DNA of 64,000 bases from an uncultured Lachnospiraceae bacterium (GTDB taxonomy: Bacteria > Bacillota > Clostridia > Lachnospirales > Lachnospiraceae). Under the pieces are notes generated by a model that ran no database searches, had not been told where the DNA came from, and saw only the letters and a list, made by a program, of their open reading frames with translations. Below are positions 7,627 to 16,072 of the stretch, piece by piece. The translations under genes and the position numbers were made by a program. Location of the stretch: positions 1-64,000 of the forward strand of contig CAJTWA010000003.1 in NCBI GenBank assembly GCA_910580195.1, written 5' to 3'. Each line of letters opens with the position of its first letter. Positions within the stretch are counted from its first letter, which is position 1.

Positions 7627-9258
7627 ATGGACTTTACGAATTATGGGAAAGAGGTTCAGGAATTAGCGGAGGAAATGCATAGGCTCCGTTTGCGGAAAGA
7701 CGGATCCTACATGGAAAGCTGCCGCAAGCTGGCAGAACGCGGGAAGGAGGCAGATGACCCCCGTCTGCTGGGCTTTGCCTATTACTATCTGGCAGAAAGC
7801 TACCTTTGCCTGAACGACCATCACAATCTCGTGCTTTCCTTAGCGGAGAGCATTGTGAACCAACAAAAGGCGTCCCAGTGGGATTTGCTGATCCGTTCCC
7901 ACAATGTAATGGGGGTTGATGCATATAACCGGGGGAACACCACCGTAGCGCTGGACCAATATATCACAGCCCTTTCGTATGGGGAAAAATATAATTTCCC
8001 TTATGAAACAGCTTTGGTGAACTGCAATATCGGGCGGCTGTACATGGGCTTTGGGGAATACAGCTCAGCCATCCGGTATCTGGAAAAGGCAAGGGACTCT
8101 TTCTATGATTACCGAGAGGATTTTTTTGGCAGGGGGAACTTGGCAAACGCTTATGCTTCGCTGGGAAGGTGCAGCCTGTTCCAGAACAAGCTGGAGGAGG
8201 CTGTGGAATATGAAGAAAAAATCCGCGGGCTTGGAAAGGAAGAAGAGGATGGGATAGACTTCTTTATTTCCCAAGGGCTCTTTGCCAGAATCCGCCATCA
8301 GCAGGGAAAAGGCCAGGAGCGGGACAGGTATATTGAGGACATGATACAGAAGCTGGATGAAATCAAGTCCTTTACCGGCAGCCATGAGGAACTCTTTGAC
8401 TTCTTGGACTTCCTGTTGGAAATTGGGAAATACCAAGAATTGCATCAGGTATTCCCAAAGCTGGAAATTATGGCGGAGGATTCCGGGATTACCCATCTGA
8501 AAATGGAATTGATGCGCCGCCAAGCAGAATATTACCGGGCAGTGCAGGATCGGGAAAATTATCTTGAGGTTTGCGCAAGGCTTTACGAGGAAGGCCAAGT
8601 GTTAAGGGAAGAAAATGTAGGCGTCCTCCATTGGTCCACGGAGCTGCGGCTGAATTTAGAAAAAGCCCGGAAAAAAGAGCGGAAACTGCTGAAGGAAACA
8701 AGGATTTTAAAGGAACGCTCGGAAAAAGACGCCCTGACAGGCCTTGCAAACCGTTATAAGCTAAACGATTATGCGGAAAAAGTTTTTGAAAAAGCAAAAG
8801 AAAACCGTGAAATGCTGTCCATAGAAATCTTTGACGTGGATTATTTTAAGCAGTTTAATGATACGTATGGCCATCAGGCTGGGGATAGGTGCTTGGAACA
8901 GATTGGGAGAATTTTAGACGGGTTTATGCAGCAGGATGAAGATGTGTTCTGCGCCCGGTATGGCGGGGATGAATTCATCATCATATGTTACGGGAAATCC
9001 GATGAAGAAGTTTTGGCCTTGGCCCAGAAGCTGCGGCAAGGGATTTTGGATTTAAAGCTGGAGAACCAAGGCTCCCAAGTGTCGGAATATGTGACGGTTT
9101 CCCAAGGCATCCGGAACAGCGTCCCAGCCTACCAGAGCCGTATGTGGGATTTCCTCTATGGGGCGGACGGGGCGCTTTACAATGTAAAAAAGAAGAAGAA
9201 AAACGGCATCTGCCTGATAAACAGAAATGAAGATAATGCAGAAAGTGTGATAGTATGA
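7627..9258 (+). CDS. TPR-repeat diguanylate cyclase (GGDEF protein)
   Basis: A 543-residue protein with an N-terminal array of TPR-like helical pairs (about residues 10-350, for example DPRLLGFAYYYLAESYL and ETALVNCNIGRLYMGFGEY), a coiled-coil linker (about 355-385) and a C-terminal GGDEF domain. The active-site motif is intact: GGDEF at residues 446-450 in ARYGGDEFIII, after DALTGLANRYKL. It should make cyclic di-GMP from GTP. No transmembrane segment or EAL domain is present, so it is a soluble cyclase probably driven by TPR-bound partners. The start at 7627 has GGAGGA six bases upstream. Its stop overlaps the start of tatD (ATGA), implying coupling. Confidence 0.9.
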   Translation: MDFTNYGKEVQELAEEMHRLRLRKDGSYMESCRKLAERGKEADDPRLLGFAYYYLAESYLCLNDHHNLVLSLAESIVNQQKASQWDLLIRSHNVMGVDAYNRGNTTVALDQYITALSYGEKYNFPYETALVNCNIGRLYMGFGEYSSAIRYLEKARDSFYDYREDFFGRGNLANAYASLGRCSLFQNKLEEAVEYEEKIRGLGKEEEDGIDFFISQGLFARIRHQQGKGQERDRYIEDMIQKLDEIKSFTGSHEELFDFLDFLLEIGKYQELHQVFPKLEIMAEDSGITHLKMELMRRQAEYYRAVQDRENYLEVCARLYEEGQVLREENVGVLHWSTELRLNLEKARKKERKLLKETRILKERSEKDALTGLANRYKLNDYAEKVFEKAKENREMLSIEIFDVDYFKQFNDTYGHQAGDRCLEQIGRILDGFMQQDEDVFCARYGGDEFIIICYGKSDEEVLALAQKLRQGILDLKLENQGSQVSEYVTVSQGIRNSVPAYQSRMWDFLYGADGALYNVKKKKKNGICLINRNEDNAESVIV

Positions 9259-10031
9259 TATTTGAAAGCCATGCCCATTATGATGACAGGAGGTTTGACA
9301 CTGACCGGGAAGAGCTGCTGACGTCCATGCAGGAGCAGGGGATTGAAACAGTAATAAATGTAGGCTCTGATTTGGAAGGGGTGAAAAAAACCCTTGCACT
9401 GGCAGGGCAGTACGGATTTGTGTATGGGGCAATCGGCATCCATCCCAGTGAGATTTCTGATTTGGACGAGGAAACCTATGAGTGGCTGCGGGAGCAGTGC
9501 ATCCATCCCAAAGTAGTTGCCATTGGGGAAATTGGGCTGGATTATTACTGGGAAAAAGAAGACGAGGTGAAACGCAGCCAGCGTTATTGGTTCTGCCGCC
9601 AGATGGAACTGGCGAGGGAACAGGGGCTGCCCGTGATTATCCATTCCCGCGACTCTGCCGAGGACACCCTGAAAATAGTGCAGGGCATCCACGGGGAGCA
9701 GATTCCGGGGGTAGTGCACTGTTTTTCTTACTCCCCGGAAATGGCGGAGGAGTATATTAAAATGGGCTATTATATCGGGATTGGCGGGGTAGTGACTTAT
9801 AAAAATGCTAGGAAACTGAAAGAAACAGCCGCAAGGATCCCATTGGGACATATCCTGCTGGAAACAGACTGCCCTTACCTGTCCCCAGAACCAGAGCGGG
9901 GAAAACGGAACACTTCCATGAACCTTAAGTATGTCGCAAAGGAAATTGCCCGGCTCCGGGGGATTTCTTATGAGGAAGTAGTGGAGGCCACAAGGGAAAA
10001 TGCCCGGCGTCTGTTCCAGAAGGTGAAATAG
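9255..10031 (+). CDS. tatD: TatD-family metal-dependent deoxyribonuclease
   Basis: The 258-residue TIM-barrel hydrolase shows the family metal ligands: HAHYDD at residues 4-9, the Glu in AIGEIGLDYYW, IHSRDS, VHCFSYS and the Asp in LLETDCPYLSPEP. Family members are 3'-5' exonucleases or D-aminoacyl-tRNA/DNA quality-control hydrolases. The ATG overlaps the stop of the GGDEF gene by four bases. In many Firmicutes tatD lies next to metG, as here (with the cyclase inserted between), and rsmA follows further on. Confidence 0.93.
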   Translation: MIFESHAHYDDRRFDTDREELLTSMQEQGIETVINVGSDLEGVKKTLALAGQYGFVYGAIGIHPSEISDLDEETYEWLREQCIHPKVVAIGEIGLDYYWEKEDEVKRSQRYWFCRQMELAREQGLPVIIHSRDSAEDTLKIVQGIHGEQIPGVVHCFSYSPEMAEEYIKMGYYIGIGGVVTYKNARKLKETAARIPLGHILLETDCPYLSPEPERGKRNTSMNLKYVAKEIARLRGISYEEVVEATRENARRLFQKVK

Positions 10032-10077
10032 CGGGATACCAGGCTCATGAGAGAATAAAATATTTTCAATAGCTGTA

Positions 10078-10136
10078 TTGACAAAACTGTGCATATACTG
10101 TATATATAGATATATACAGTATATGCACAGTTTTTT
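10078..10136 (+). promoter_or_regulatory. Promoter inside a 52-bp perfect palindrome (operator/terminator)
   Basis: A consensus promoter TTGACA (10078-10083), 17-bp spacer, TATATA (10101-10106) overlaps a palindrome with 25-bp perfect arms at 10083-10107 and 10110-10134, centred on AG. The right arm ends in six T residues, so it can also terminate transcription from tatD. The inner ATACTGTA...TACAGTAT half-sites recur at 11800-11843, next to a YtrA-like GntR gene, making that protein the likely ligand. The first ABC gene starts 17 bases after the T run. Confidence 0.75.
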
Positions 10137-10152
10137 GCAAGGAGGGATAGGG

Positions 10153-11013
10153 ATGGAACCAGTATTGCGGATGGAAGGAGCAGGGGCAGAGCGCGGTACG
10201 GCCTTCTGGCTGCGGGATGTCAGCCTGACGTTAGAGCCGGGGACGTTTATGGGGGTGATTGGGAGGAACGGCGCCGGGAAAACAACGCTGTTCCATATGG
10301 TTTGCGGCCTTTCCCGTATCACTGGGGGAAATGTCTGGCTGGATGGGATAAATTTACGGGATGAGCCAGAACGGTGCAAACAGGAAATAGGAACTATTTT
10401 TGATGACGGCTATTTCCGGCTGGATTTATCTGCAAGCCATGCAGGGGCTATTTATGGAGCTTATTATGTTGGGTATTCCCAACCAGATTTCCTAAAATAC
10501 TGCAGGCAGTTTGGGGTAGATGCCCGCCAGAATGTCAGGAAAATGTCCAAGGGAAATTATATGAGGTTCCAGCTTGCCTTTGCCATGGCGCACAAGCCAA
10601 AATTGATTTTAATGGATGAGCCGGAGGCAGGGCTTGACCCGGTATTCCGCAGGGAATGGATGAACCTATTGTATGACGTGCTGGATGGAAGGTGCAGCAT
10701 CCTGTTTGCCACCCATCTGACGGAGGAACTGGAGCAGTATGCAGACGCGGTTACGATGCTTTCGAAGGGACGCCAGCTATTTTCCCTGACTATGGCGGAA
10801 CTGGAAGAACGGTATAAGATTGTCCGGGGCAGCAAGGCACAGATGGACTACCTGTCCAAACGGCTGATTGGCAGGCGGAAAATGGAGCATTATGAAGAAG
10901 GCCTGTTTCAGGAGGATGGAAAGGAGTTATGGGTAGAAGTCAGCGTTTCCCGGCCGTCATTGGCAGATTTGATGTATTATCTGGATGGGGAGAATGGAGA
11001 AAGAAGGGTTTAG
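10153..11013 (+). CDS. ABC transporter ATP-binding protein (YtrB/bacteriocin-exporter type)
   Basis: The 286-residue ATPase has Walker A GRNGAGKTT, a divergent signature MSKGNYMRFQLAFA (usual LSGGQ replaced by MSKGN) and Walker B KLILMDEPEAGLDP. Residues about 220-286 form an extra C-terminal domain as in YtrB/BcrA-like exporters. It should energise the membrane protein encoded next (11080-11790). The substrate is unknown; such units with YtrA-type GntR regulators respond to cell-wall antibiotics or act on membrane lipids. GGAGGG lies six bases before the ATG. The end of the gene is duplicated downstream (see repeat). Confidence 0.88.
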   Translation: MEPVLRMEGAGAERGTAFWLRDVSLTLEPGTFMGVIGRNGAGKTTLFHMVCGLSRITGGNVWLDGINLRDEPERCKQEIGTIFDDGYFRLDLSASHAGAIYGAYYVGYSQPDFLKYCRQFGVDARQNVRKMSKGNYMRFQLAFAMAHKPKLILMDEPEAGLDPVFRREWMNLLYDVLDGRCSILFATHLTEELEQYADAVTMLSKGRQLFSLTMAELEERYKIVRGSKAQMDYLSKRLIGRRKMEHYEEGLFQEDGKELWVEVSVSRPSLADLMYYLDGENGERRV

Positions 11014-11093
11014 ATGGGAAATATTAGCGTTACCCTGCTGGTTCGTATGGACAATAGGAATGAAGAAAGAAGGATTTAGATGGAAAATATTAG
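10985..11093 (+). repeat. 66-bp tandem duplication of the ABC gene end and next gene start
   Basis: AAAGAAGGGTTTAGATGG near 11000 recurs as AAAGAAGGATTTAGATGG near 11066, period 66. The copies encode ENGERRV-stop and RNEERRI-stop, in the same frame, each followed by ATGGRAAATATTAG. So the stop of the ATPase and the start of the permease were duplicated together; the first ATG is a decoy whose frame ends at the second stop. Confidence 0.8.
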
Positions 11094-11790
11094 GGCATGC
11101 CAAAATGGCAGGGAAGAAAAAAATTTTACATTAAGAAAATTTTTGCTTACTGGACGGGAACTTGCCGTGGAATCGCGCGGTTCCCTGCATACGGGGCATG
11201 GAAAAGTTGGAGCTGCGATTTTCCTGATGGGGCTTGGCTGGGGAATCTATGGGGCTGTTACCAAAGAGAACTTGGAAAAGTGGAGTAATTTTGTGCTGCT
11301 TGCAGACTTATGGTGTGCCATGGGGCTGGTAAATGTTTGGAATTTGCAGAATTACAAGCTGTTGTACCTGCTGCCTGTCAGCAGAAAGGATTTTGCGGCA
11401 ATGCAGATAAGGAAAATGGCGTGGCTGTGCCTAGTTCTTTTTGGGATTACAGCCGTGCAGTATGCCAGCATGGGGCTAGGGGCGGAGGATTTTTGGAAAT
11501 TAATTTTCTGCAAAGCCATACCGGCCAGTTTATCCCTTGGGGTATATCAGGTAAGCTCGGTACAGCCAATCCGGGGTAAGGCTGTAAATGGGTATGAAAT
11601 CTATGGATTATCTTTTACAATGCTGCTTCTGGATTTTGGGATTGCATTTCTTAATCTCATCATGTTTCCAGCTACTGGGGGCATTTCGTTTTATCTTTTA
11701 CCAATCCTGAATTATGGGATAGGCATTTATGCGGCAGTATATCTTTATCGGAAGATTGCATTTGCAGGTTTGTATTATGATGAACTGTGA
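11080..11790 (+). CDS. ABC-2 type membrane protein, partner of the upstream ATPase
   Basis: I do not recognise a named family for this 236-residue integral membrane protein. Hydrophobic segments are visible at about residues 44-62 (AAIFLMGLGWGIYGAV), 72-90, 112-130 (CLVLFGITAVQYASMGLG), 145-160, 175-195 and 205-225, consistent with six helices. Its position behind the ATPase, with related gene order in the second unit (12349-14100), marks it as the permease half of an exporter. The ATG at 11080 lies within the 66-bp duplication and has AAAGAAGGATTT upstream. Confidence 0.7.
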   Translation: MENIRACQNGREEKNFTLRKFLLTGRELAVESRGSLHTGHGKVGAAIFLMGLGWGIYGAVTKENLEKWSNFVLLADLWCAMGLVNVWNLQNYKLLYLLPVSRKDFAAMQIRKMAWLCLVLFGITAVQYASMGLGAEDFWKLIFCKAIPASLSLGVYQVSSVQPIRGKAVNGYEIYGLSFTMLLLDFGIAFLNLIMFPATGGISFYLLPILNYGIGIYAAVYLYRKIAFAGLYYDEL

Positions 11791-11799
11791 AGGGGGACC

Positions 11800-11843
11800 G
11801 TATACTGTAACTTCCCATCTAAAATAGGGGCGTTACAGTGTAC
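11800..11843 (+). promoter_or_regulatory. Inverted repeat, probable YtrA-type operator ahead of the GntR gene
   Basis: GTATACTGTAAC (11800-11811) and GTTACAGTGTAC (11832-11843) are inverted with one mismatch and share the ATACTGTA core with the palindrome at 10083-10134. It lies just before the GntR gene and could mediate autoregulation or end the first exporter transcript. Confidence 0.55.
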
Positions 11844-11887
11844 TGGTATAGCGGGCTGTGTTGGCTGAAGATAGAGAGGATGGCTTC

Positions 11888-12262
11888 ATGAAAATTTTAA
11901 TTTCCAATACAAGTAATCTTGCGATTTATGAGCAGATTATCCGTCAGGTTAAGGATGCAGTGATTGCAAAGGAATTGAGGGAGGAGGAAATGCTCCCTTC
12001 CATCCGCTCTCTGGCAAAAGACTTGCAAATCAGTGTCATTACAACAAAACGTGCCTATGAGGAACTGGAAAAGGAAGGGCTGATTTATTCCGTGGCAGGG
12101 AAAGGGTTTTATGTTGCCAAGCAGAATACCAATATGCTGAGGGAAAAAAAGATACAGGTATTGGAGGAGGAATTAGGCAAATTAGTATCTGAATGGAAAA
12201 AGGCCGGGCTTTCCAAAGCAGATATGGCGGACTATATTGAGGTACTATTTGAAGAATTATAA
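11888..12262 (+). CDS. GntR-family transcriptional regulator, YtrA subfamily
   Basis: The 124-residue protein has the winged helix of GntR proteins at residues 10-75 (AIYEQIIRQVKDAVI ... LPSIRSLAKDLQISVITTKRAYEELEKEGLIYSVAGKGFYV) and only a short helical tail instead of an effector domain, which is typical of the YtrA subfamily. Such regulators repress adjacent ABC exporters. It sits between two exporter units, and matching palindromes lie upstream of both it and the first unit. The ATG at 11888 has GAGAGGA upstream. Confidence 0.88.
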   Translation: MKILISNTSNLAIYEQIIRQVKDAVIAKELREEEMLPSIRSLAKDLQISVITTKRAYEELEKEGLIYSVAGKGFYVAKQNTNMLREKKIQVLEEELGKLVSEWKKAGLSKADMADYIEVLFEEL

Positions 12263-12348
12263 ATAAGGCAATTGCAAGCGGGCAGGATGGAAATTAGGGA
12301 AGGCTAAAGTATATTGGATATTATACTGGAAATAGAATGGAGGCAGGG

Positions 12349-13332
12349 ATGGCTGGGATAAAGCGCTGGGATGTGGGAGGGGAACCATCCCATACAGGGC
12401 TGAAAGCAGAAGGGCTTTCAAAAAAATATAAAGGGTTCTGGCTGAAGGATATATCCCTTGATATACCGCCGGGCAGCATTTTAGGGCTTTTGGGGAAGAA
12501 TGGGGCAGGAAAGACTACAATGATAAAGATATTGGCAGGGCATACCCCAAAAAACAGTGGAAAAATATGGGTCAATGGCATGGATATGGGGAAAGCGCAG
12601 GTGGAGGCTCAGTCCCAAATAGGGTTTGTGCTGGATGGGCCGATGTTTCTGGAAACAAGGAGCCTATGGGGAAATGGGATGGCTTTCGGCAGGTTTTACC
12701 CCGGATTTACGGCAGAAGGATGGAAAAAATGGCTTTCTGTATTCGGCCTGCAAGGGACGGCAAAGCTAAGGGAATTATCCAAAGGCGAACGGGTGAAGTT
12801 CCAGTTTGCCTTTGCAGTTGCCCATCATCCACGTGTATTACTCCTAGATGAACCTACGGGCAATCTGGATCCTGTATCCCGGAAGGAATTTCTGGATATT
12901 TTACTGGATGTGGTTGAGGAAGAACAAATCAGTGTTCTGTTTTCGTCCCATATTACCTCAGATTTGGAAAAAACGGCAGATCAGATTGCGTTGCTGGAAC
13001 AAGGGAAGCTTCTTTATACAGGTTCCATGGAACGCTTGCTGGGCCGCTTTTGCCTAATAAAAGGAGGGCCAGAAGATGGTAAGCGGCTGCAGGACGGTAA
13101 TTATCCAGAAATTTTGGGCATCCGAACCAGCGGGGTAGGATTTGAGGCGTTGGTAGACAGGGTGAAAGCAGGGTTCCTGCAGGAGCATGGGGAAACCGGC
13201 AATGATGGTTTCCCAACCATACTGGGTACGCGTTGGGGGCTGGAAGATGGTTTATTGTGCGAAGAAACAGATTTGTCAAAGTGGATGTATTATATGACAA
13301 CAGGCGGCAGTATGGGCATGGATAAGGAATGA
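12349..13332 (+). CDS. ABC transporter ATP-binding protein, second exporter
   Basis: This 327-residue ATPase has Walker A GKNGAGKTTMIK, signature LSKGERVKFQFAFA and Walker B RVLLLDEPTGNLDP, then a C-terminal extension of about 110 residues with weak similarity to the first unit. The start at 12349 has GGAGG five bases upstream, better than the ATG at 12337 that overlaps the ribosome site. The C-terminus (TTGGSMGMDKE) lies within a 43-bp tandem repeat that also supplies the start of the next gene. Confidence 0.87.
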   Translation: MAGIKRWDVGGEPSHTGLKAEGLSKKYKGFWLKDISLDIPPGSILGLLGKNGAGKTTMIKILAGHTPKNSGKIWVNGMDMGKAQVEAQSQIGFVLDGPMFLETRSLWGNGMAFGRFYPGFTAEGWKKWLSVFGLQGTAKLRELSKGERVKFQFAFAVAHHPRVLLLDEPTGNLDPVSRKEFLDILLDVVEEEQISVLFSSHITSDLEKTADQIALLEQGKLLYTGSMERLLGRFCLIKGGPEDGKRLQDGNYPEILGIRTSGVGFEALVDRVKAGFLQEHGETGNDGFPTILGTRWGLEDGLLCEETDLSKWMYYMTTGGSMGMDKE

Positions 13333-13457
13333 TTACATGGCAACAGGCGGCAGTATGGGCATGAACAAGGAATGATTACATGGCAACAGGCGGCAATATG
13401 GGCATGAAAAAGGCATGGTTGCAAGGCAGCGGGAGGCAGTATGGGCATGAACAAGGA
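13301..13457 (+). repeat. 43-bp tandem repeat joining two exporter genes
   Basis: Four units begin at 13301, 13344, 13387 and 13430, each with GGCGGCARTATGGGCATG. The first unit encodes the end of the ATPase (GSMGMDKE then stop at 13332), the last provides GGGAGG and the ATG of the membrane protein (MGMNKEEE). Period 43 is not a multiple of three, so copies change frame. The repeat has spread the gene junction to about 110 bp. Confidence 0.9.
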
Positions 13458-14100
13458 AGAAGAAAATGGCAAGGGTATCCGGCAGGAATATCAGCTAGGT
13501 GGAAAGCCATATCCAGATAGGCAGCTTAGTAAGGCTGGGGAACACAGGTGCCAGAAGCACCGCTTGGATATGAGGGGTGCAATTAGGGAACTTGACCAAA
13601 GGGCTGGAAAGGGCGGTTTTATGTTTCTATTTTTGGGGCAAAGCATTTACTTTATTTTCGTCCTTTGCGGGGATTATAAAGAACCCCTATATTTAGCAAA
13701 TTTATCCGCGGCAGCCATCATGGCCTTTCTGTTTCAGTCTTTCGTCCGGCTGATCCAGTGGGAAGAAGATGGGTGGCACACGATGTATGAAAAGATTTGC
13801 TATTTTCCTATCGGCAGGAAGGAATATTTGCTGGCGAAGGCGGTGCCTGCGGGTAAAATTCTGGCTTTACAGATTGCTGTCCAAGGGATTGCATATTTTT
13901 TCCGTATGCTGATGCATCAAGGGATTGCAATGGAAACAATGGTTCTGGTTAGTACATGCACTGCAGCCAGCGCCATTTGGTTTTTTCTGGGGTTTCTTGG
14001 CGTACTTGTGGCGGGAGGAAGGGCAGTCAATTTAATTCCCATGCTTTTTGTGGTGGGAATCATGGTATCTGATGTTTTAGTTCAAGTTGTAACAGGGTAA
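13441..14100 (+). CDS. ABC-2 type membrane protein of the second exporter
   Basis: A 219-residue membrane protein with a basic, soluble N-terminus of about 60 residues followed by hydrophobic segments at about 62-77 (FMFLFLGQSIYFIFVL), 87-103, 140-158, 165-190 (VLVSTCTAASAIWFFLGFLGV) and 195-215. The phrase YEKICYFPIGRKEYLLAK matches the corresponding LLYLLPVSRKDFAA of the first permease, so both exporters are related. The ribosome site and start lie in the last 43-bp repeat unit. Confidence 0.7.
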   Translation: MGMNKEEENGKGIRQEYQLGGKPYPDRQLSKAGEHRCQKHRLDMRGAIRELDQRAGKGGFMFLFLGQSIYFIFVLCGDYKEPLYLANLSAAAIMAFLFQSFVRLIQWEEDGWHTMYEKICYFPIGRKEYLLAKAVPAGKILALQIAVQGIAYFFRMLMHQGIAMETMVLVSTCTAASAIWFFLGFLGVLVAGGRAVNLIPMLFVVGIMVSDVLVQVVTG

Positions 14101-14157
14101 GGGAATTTTTATGGTAGCCGGTGAAGGAAACACAGTAGTTTTGGAAGGATGGTAACA

Positions 14158-15027
14158 ATGGCTGATTTAGGAAAACCGCAGAATACCATTGCGGTACTGC
14201 AAAAATATAATTTCAATTTCCAGAAAAAATTTGGGCAGAATTTTTTGGTGGACATGCGGGTATTAGATAAAATCATAACGGCAGCAGAAATTACAGAAAC
14301 AGATTTCGTGCTGGAAATCGGGCCGGGAATTGGGACAATGACCCAATATCTCTGCGAACATGCAAGGGAAGTCGTTGCAGTGGAGATTGACAGGAACCTG
14401 ATTCCCATTTTGGCTGATACCTTGGGGGGATACCAAAATGTAGAGGTGCTCCATGATGATATCCTGAAAGTGGATATTGGCCGTCTGGCGCAGGAAAGGA
14501 ATCAAGGGAATCCCATAAAAGTGGTGGCGAACCTGCCATATTATATTACAACGCCTATCGTCATGGGGCTGTTTGAAAGCCATGTGCCTATAGAAAGCAT
14601 TACAATCATGGTGCAGAAGGAAGTCGCAGAGCGTATGCAGGCGGAACCGGGGACGAAGGATTATGGTGCATTGTCCTTGGCTGTCCAGTATTATGCCAAG
14701 CCGGAGGTTGTGGCCTATGTGCCGCCGAATTGCTTTATTCCACGGCCAAAGGTGGGGAGCGCAGTCGTACGGCTAACCAAGCATAGGGAGAAAACGGTAC
14801 AGGCACAAGATGAAGGATTGATGTTCCAAATTATCCGGGCATCCTTTAACCAGCGGCGCAAGACCTTGGTGAATGGCCTGCACAACGCGCCGGGGCTTGC
14901 TTTGGGAAAAGAACAGGTTGCCAGTGCCTTGGAAAAACTGGGCATAAGCCCAAATGTACGGGGAGAGGCACTGACGTTGGGGCAGTTTGCAGAATTAAGC
15001 AATCTTCTAGGAAAAGGCAAGGCATAG
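14158..15027 (+). CDS. rsmA: 16S rRNA N6,N6-dimethyladenosine transferase
   Basis: This 289-residue SAM-dependent enzyme (KsgA) dimethylates two adjacent adenines in the 3' hairpin of 16S rRNA. The markers are FGQNFLVD near the N-terminus, the SAM loop EIGPGIGTMT, acidic VAVEIDRNLIP, and the adenine-methylase signature NLPYYITTPI; the C-terminal helical domain contains ASFNQRRKTLVNGL. The ATG at 14158 is preferred because GGAAGG lies nine bases before it, while the ATG at 14149 directly abuts that site. tatD lies about 4 kb upstream, a common linkage split here by the exporters. Confidence 0.96.
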   Translation: MADLGKPQNTIAVLQKYNFNFQKKFGQNFLVDMRVLDKIITAAEITETDFVLEIGPGIGTMTQYLCEHAREVVAVEIDRNLIPILADTLGGYQNVEVLHDDILKVDIGRLAQERNQGNPIKVVANLPYYITTPIVMGLFESHVPIESITIMVQKEVAERMQAEPGTKDYGALSLAVQYYAKPEVVAYVPPNCFIPRPKVGSAVVRLTKHREKTVQAQDEGLMFQIIRASFNQRRKTLVNGLHNAPGLALGKEQVASALEKLGISPNVRGEALTLGQFAELSNLLGKGKA

Positions 15028-15054
15028 GCCTAAAGGATAACAATATGGTGTTAG

Positions 15055-15144
15055 GGGGTATTTAGAAGCTGCTTTTGGGATTCTGCAATATCTTGTTAAG
15101 GGGTATTTGGGAGCTGCTTTTGGAATTCTACAATATCTTGCTGG
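15055..15144 (-). repeat. 45-bp tandem duplication of the 3' end of the DNA-repair partner gene
   Basis: GGTATTTRGRAGCTGCTTTTGG occurs at 15057 and 15102. Read on the minus strand, the gene ends QKQLPNTP-stop and the second copy, in the same frame, ends QKQLLNTP-stop. The copy therefore lies directly past the stop codon, 15 codons long. Confidence 0.85.
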
Positions 15145-15902
15145 AACCGTTTTGGGAGATTTTGGTTCTGGAGCTTGGGGTTAATCCGGGCTTCTACGGC
15201 AATGCTTTCAAAAAAGCCGCACCATAGCCTTTGGTACTCTAATTCTTCTGGGGAAAAACGGTTCAGCATTTCTTCTTTTAAGCCATGGGTGTCCGTTAGG
15301 AAAAATCCTTTCCCCTTTGGGTGAAGTGCGGCTTGCTTATGGGGCTCATCAAAAATCAGGAAGTTTTCCTGCGGCAGGCGGTCGGAAAAATGTTCCCCAA
15401 GGAACGGGAGCACATGGTTTTTGGGATGGATTCTGGCAAAAAGCAGGCCGTTTTCTAACTCTTGGAACCGGAGGAACCCAAGCAGATGGTGAGCCTCATT
15501 GAAGGCGCACCGGGAAAGCTGGAACACCCGGTTTACATAAGGTTCCCCTAAATAATGCAGGACTTTGCTCCCGTCTTTTAAAGCAAGCGCAAGGCGGACT
15601 GTCTTGTAAATAGCGTCTGCTTTGTCCGTAGCTTTCTTTTTGCCAGAGCGCCCTTCGGCGGCTAAAGCTGCTTGGCACAGTTCCGTATAAGTTTCTTCCC
15701 CAAGCCGCTTAAGCAAGGTGCGGGCAACCTTTTGGCTCTTTCCATAATCTGTCTGTATGGCAATGTACTCGCAGAACAATGTGTAATTATCTGGCGGGCA
15801 GGTGGTGAGGGCAATATTTGCATGCCCGTACCCGCTTGCCCAAGCATCATATATGCCAGTAAAAATACCGTCAATACTATCTTCGCAGAGAAAAATATAC
15901 AT
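15096..15902 (-). CDS. Putative DNA repair/metabolism protein, TIGR03915 family
   Basis: A 268-residue protein starting MYIFLCEDSIDGIFTGIYDAW, which is the family hallmark. It is always found next to a radical SAM protein of the TIGR03916 type and the two genes may work as one enzyme system on DNA; the reaction is not known to me. The middle has a basic KADAIYKTVRLALALKDGSK stretch and the C-terminal half resembles a DUF4130-type domain (FLRFQELENGLLFARIHPKNHVLPFLGEHF). Translation starts at 15902 with AAAGGA upstream. It follows the radical SAM gene in the same direction and shares its LexA-type promoter. Confidence 0.85.
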   Translation of the reverse strand: MYIFLCEDSIDGIFTGIYDAWASGYGHANIALTTCPPDNYTLFCEYIAIQTDYGKSQKVARTLLKRLGEETYTELCQAALAAEGRSGKKKATDKADAIYKTVRLALALKDGSKVLHYLGEPYVNRVFQLSRCAFNEAHHLLGFLRFQELENGLLFARIHPKNHVLPFLGEHFSDRLPQENFLIFDEPHKQAALHPKGKGFFLTDTHGLKEEMLNRFSPEELEYQRLWCGFFESIAVEARINPKLQNQNLPKRFQQDIVEFQKQLPNTP

Positions 15903-15936
15903 AGGAATGGTCCTTTCTTTTTCCGTAATGCTGTTT

Positions 15937-16072
15937 GCTTAAATTGTAACTTGGCGTTCTGCTGGGAGAAGCCTAAATCGTAACTTGGCATTCTGCTGGG
16001 AGAAGCCTAATCCGTAATTTGGCGTACTGCTGGGAGAGGCCTAAATCGTAACTTGGCGTTCTGCCGGCAGAA
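15937..16072 (-). repeat. 34-bp tandem repeat spanning the radical SAM gene 3' end
   Basis: Four units with TAACTTGGCRTTCTGCTGGGAG start near 15947, 15981, 16015 and 16049 (period 34). The last contains the stop codon of the radical SAM gene (16041-16043) and its final codons; three extra copies fill the gap to the next gene start. There are no unique spacers, so it is not a CRISPR array. Confidence 0.88.

Noticed and set aside
9177..10379. Long open frame on the minus strand (400 codons) over tatD
   Set aside because: It covers tatD and the palindromic promoter region, has no ribosome site and no recognisable domain, so it is an antisense shadow of a GC-rich gene.
15937..16072. Four evenly spaced 34-bp repeats that look like a short CRISPR array
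   Set aside because: The units are directly joined with no unique spacers, one overlaps a coding sequence end, and no cas gene is near.
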